DNA from: Dehalococcoidia bacterium
Lineage (GTDB): Bacteria > Chloroflexota > Dehalococcoidia > SHYD01
DNA: 41,779 nt
Assembly: GCA_009692945.1 (NCBI GenBank)
Contig: SHYD01000016.1
Coordinates: forward strand, 1 to 41,779
Reading direction: 5' to 3'
This document shows positions 40,347 to 41,779 of this stretch, piece after piece; position 1 is the first letter of the stretch, and each line of letters starts with the position of its first letter. Under the pieces are notes generated by a model, which had not been told where the DNA came from, searched no databases, and saw only the letters and a list, made by a program, of their open reading frames with translations. Both the position numbers and the translations under genes were made by a program.

Positions 40347-41446
40347 ATGGCGACACGAGTACGAGTCATTGATTCCGATACCCATATCGATGAGACGGAA
40401 GACACCTGGAACTGGCTGCAGGAGCACGAACTGCAGTACAAGCCCACGACGGCCTTCCCTCCCAACCAGCACCCGTCGCGCCCGCCAGCGCGGTATTGGA
40501 TGGTGGATGGGCGCCGCCAGCCCCGCTTTCTCAAGGACGACGAGCGTACCCAGACGACGGTTGCGACCCGCGAATTGCTCGATCCGATGGCCCGCGTCCG
40601 TCACATGGACGAACTCGGCACCGAGGTGCAGGTCATCTACCCCAGCCTATTCCTGGTGGGCGTCACCGACAAGCCTGAGATAGAGTTCGCCCTCAAACGC
40701 AGCTATAACCGCTGGCTGGCCGACCGCACCCAGATGACGGGCGGCCGCCTGCGCTGGGTCTGTCTCCCGCCCTTGATGGACATCGACAAGGCCATCGAGG
40801 AAGTTCGGTTTGCCAAAGCCAACGGCGCCTGCGCGGTGATGAAAAAGGGCGACCGCGAGGCCGGCCACTGGGTCAACGAGGAGTACTACTTCCCCTTTTA
40901 CGAGGAGTGCGAGCGGCTTGACCTTCCCGTCGTCTTTCACATCGGGTCTGGCGTGCCCGACTTCACGCCATCCCGCGAATTTCCCTGGGGCCGTTTTGCC
41001 AAGCTTGGCGCCCCTCCCTTGCACGCCTTCTTCAACCTCGTGACTTTCGGTGTTCCGGCCAGGTTTCCTGGCATCCGCTGGGGCTTCATCGAGGCCGGGG
41101 CATCCTGGGTGCCCTTTCTGGTCTACGACCTGCGGCGCCGCCTGAGCCGCAACCTTTCCGGCGACGGCGGCAGCGCCCCCAAGGGGTACCGCTACGAACG
41201 GGCCACCGACATCGTTACCAAGAACAAGTTCTGGATCACGTGCCAGGTCGACGAGGATCTCCCCTACATCCTGCAGTACACCGGCGAGGACCACCTGCTG
41301 GCAGGCTCCGACTATACGCATGCCGACGCCTCTCAGGAGATGGACTTCCCCGCTCGCCTCCAACAGCGGGCTGCCAACGGCGATATCCCCTCAGCGCCGT
41401 CCAGAAGATCCCCCGCGACAACGGCAACGTCTTTTACGGTCTGTAG
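40347..41446 (+). CDS. Amidohydrolase-2 family enzyme, one-base frameshift near the end
   Basis: A TIM-barrel amidohydrolase of the ACMSD-like (PF04909) type: metal motif DSDTHIDE (Asp11, His13), LPVVFHIGSG with the next His, GFIEAGASWVPFLVYDLRRR, and HLLAGSDYTHAD with the late catalytic Asp. The usual reactions are decarboxylation or hydrolysis of aromatic-derived acids. The frame stays good to ANGDI; after a C4 run at 41387-41390 the family-like ending LSAVQKIPRDNGNVFYGL lies one frame over, with TAG at 41444-41446. One missing C explains it. Uncorrected, the frame runs on to 41558 with unrelated residues. GGGGGAGG precedes the ATG. Confidence 0.82.
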
Positions 41447-41556
41447 CACCCCTTTGCGCCATCATGGGCGAGGGCGATGCTCAAGAACCCTACGAGGTGC
41501 CCGATGGGGGTTCTCCCGACCATGGACCAACCGCACAACGTCGCCCTTGCCTTCGT

Positions 41557-41640
41557 AGGAGTTCAGACGCCCATGACCATGGGGACACCACCGGGTCATG
41601 AAAAGGCTAGGACGGCGCCCTCCCCCTAAGAGATCACTCA
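41557..41640 (+). repeat. Family B repeat, copy B1 (left part; continues across the contig join)
   Basis: GTAGGAGTTCAGACGCCCAT, GACCATGGGGACACCACCGG and TCATGAAAAGGCT form the head. The element continues through 41641-41779, which equals 1-139, with the core CTCACACTCCCCGCCAG then AGACCCGCTGGACACCCC. Read circularly it is one uninterrupted element followed by the family A arm at 164. Confidence 0.85.
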
Positions 41641-41779
41641 TGGCGGACCGGGCGCACCCCTTGACCCCCTCCCCGCCGCAGGAGAAATAAAGAGATGGAT
41701 GGTGAGGGTACACCCCTCACACTCCCCGCCAGCAGGAGACCCGCTGGACACCCCTGGAGGAGATATCGGTTCCTTGTGA
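41641..41779. repeat. Terminal direct repeat, right copy (contig self-overlap)
   Basis: Identical to 1-139; see that entry. It holds the right part of family B copy B1 and about 20 bases beyond it. Confidence 0.95.

Noticed and set aside
1-41779. Plasmid or phage interpretation of the circular contig
   Set aside because: No replication initiator, partition, relaxase, integrase or phage structural gene was seen, while essential ribosomal and biosynthetic genes are present.

Overview
This is a GC-rich bacterial window. The gene content suggests an uncultivated member of the Chloroflexota, perhaps Dehalococcoidia/SAR202-like: Tat/lipobox solute-binding proteins without transporters, RraA-like, Gfo/Idh/MocA, amidohydrolase and cupin enzymes, and an rpsF-ssb-rpsR cluster. 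That placement is inference, since no rRNA or tRNA gene is visible. The first 139 bases are repeated exactly as the last 139 (1-139 = 41641-41779), so the contig closes on itself as a circle of about 41,640 bp. The content is chromosomal housekeeping, and I see no replication, partition or conjugation gene, so a plasmid is unlikely.

Layout. 299-2844: RraA-like aldolase, tandem NIPSNAP protein, small unknown, cupin. 3059-3532 (-): an OsmC-family protein whose peroxidatic Cys codon is an in-frame TGA followed by a bacterial SECIS-like hairpin, a probable selenoprotein. 3985-8123: orphan solute-binding lipoprotein, sulfite-oxidase-like molybdoenzyme, FlK-like thioesterase, decayed aldo/keto reductase. 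8250-9567: two divergent PIN toxin-antitoxin pairs, one with a truncated antitoxin. 9726-13412: two metallo-beta-lactamase-fold hydrolases, DUF423 protein, frameshifted TenA/PqqC-like protein. 14387-16970: rpsF-ssb-rpsR and a parvulin foldase; S18 has a long repetitive tail. 17173-20917: hom, a coiled-coil protein and thrC. 20939-26082: REP palindrome and transposase remnant, truncated ArsR-like gene, Gfo/Idh oxidoreductase, second solute-binding lipoprotein, and a chimeric pseudogene with HpcH/HpaI aldolase and solute-binding-protein parts. 26515-33429: cupin plus bicupin, DUF262/DUF1524 protein, TPP enzyme, enoyl-CoA hydratase, phosphofructokinase fragment. 33479-41446: amber-interrupted cyclase-like gene, glgA, amber-interrupted nicotinamidase, GlsB-like membrane protein, Pht5-like binding protein, apt, amidohydrolase.

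Between the genes lies a dense set of short non-autonomous repeats. Family A (about 160-250 bp, 12-bp terminal inverted repeats like GTATGAGTTCAC, no ORF) and family B (core with GGGGTGTCCAGCGGGTCTCC) occur alone, joined and nested at most operon boundaries. They lie close to several broken genes. Three otherwise intact genes carry one-base contractions in short G/C runs and two carry single in-frame TAGs, so real decay and sequencing error must be told apart.

Functionally the window combines translation and replication housekeeping (S6, SSB, S18), threonine synthesis (Hom, ThrC), glycogen and purine salvage (GlgA, Apt), and uptake or catabolism of organic acids and aromatics. The most notable item is the probable selenocysteine-containing OsmC-like peroxidase.
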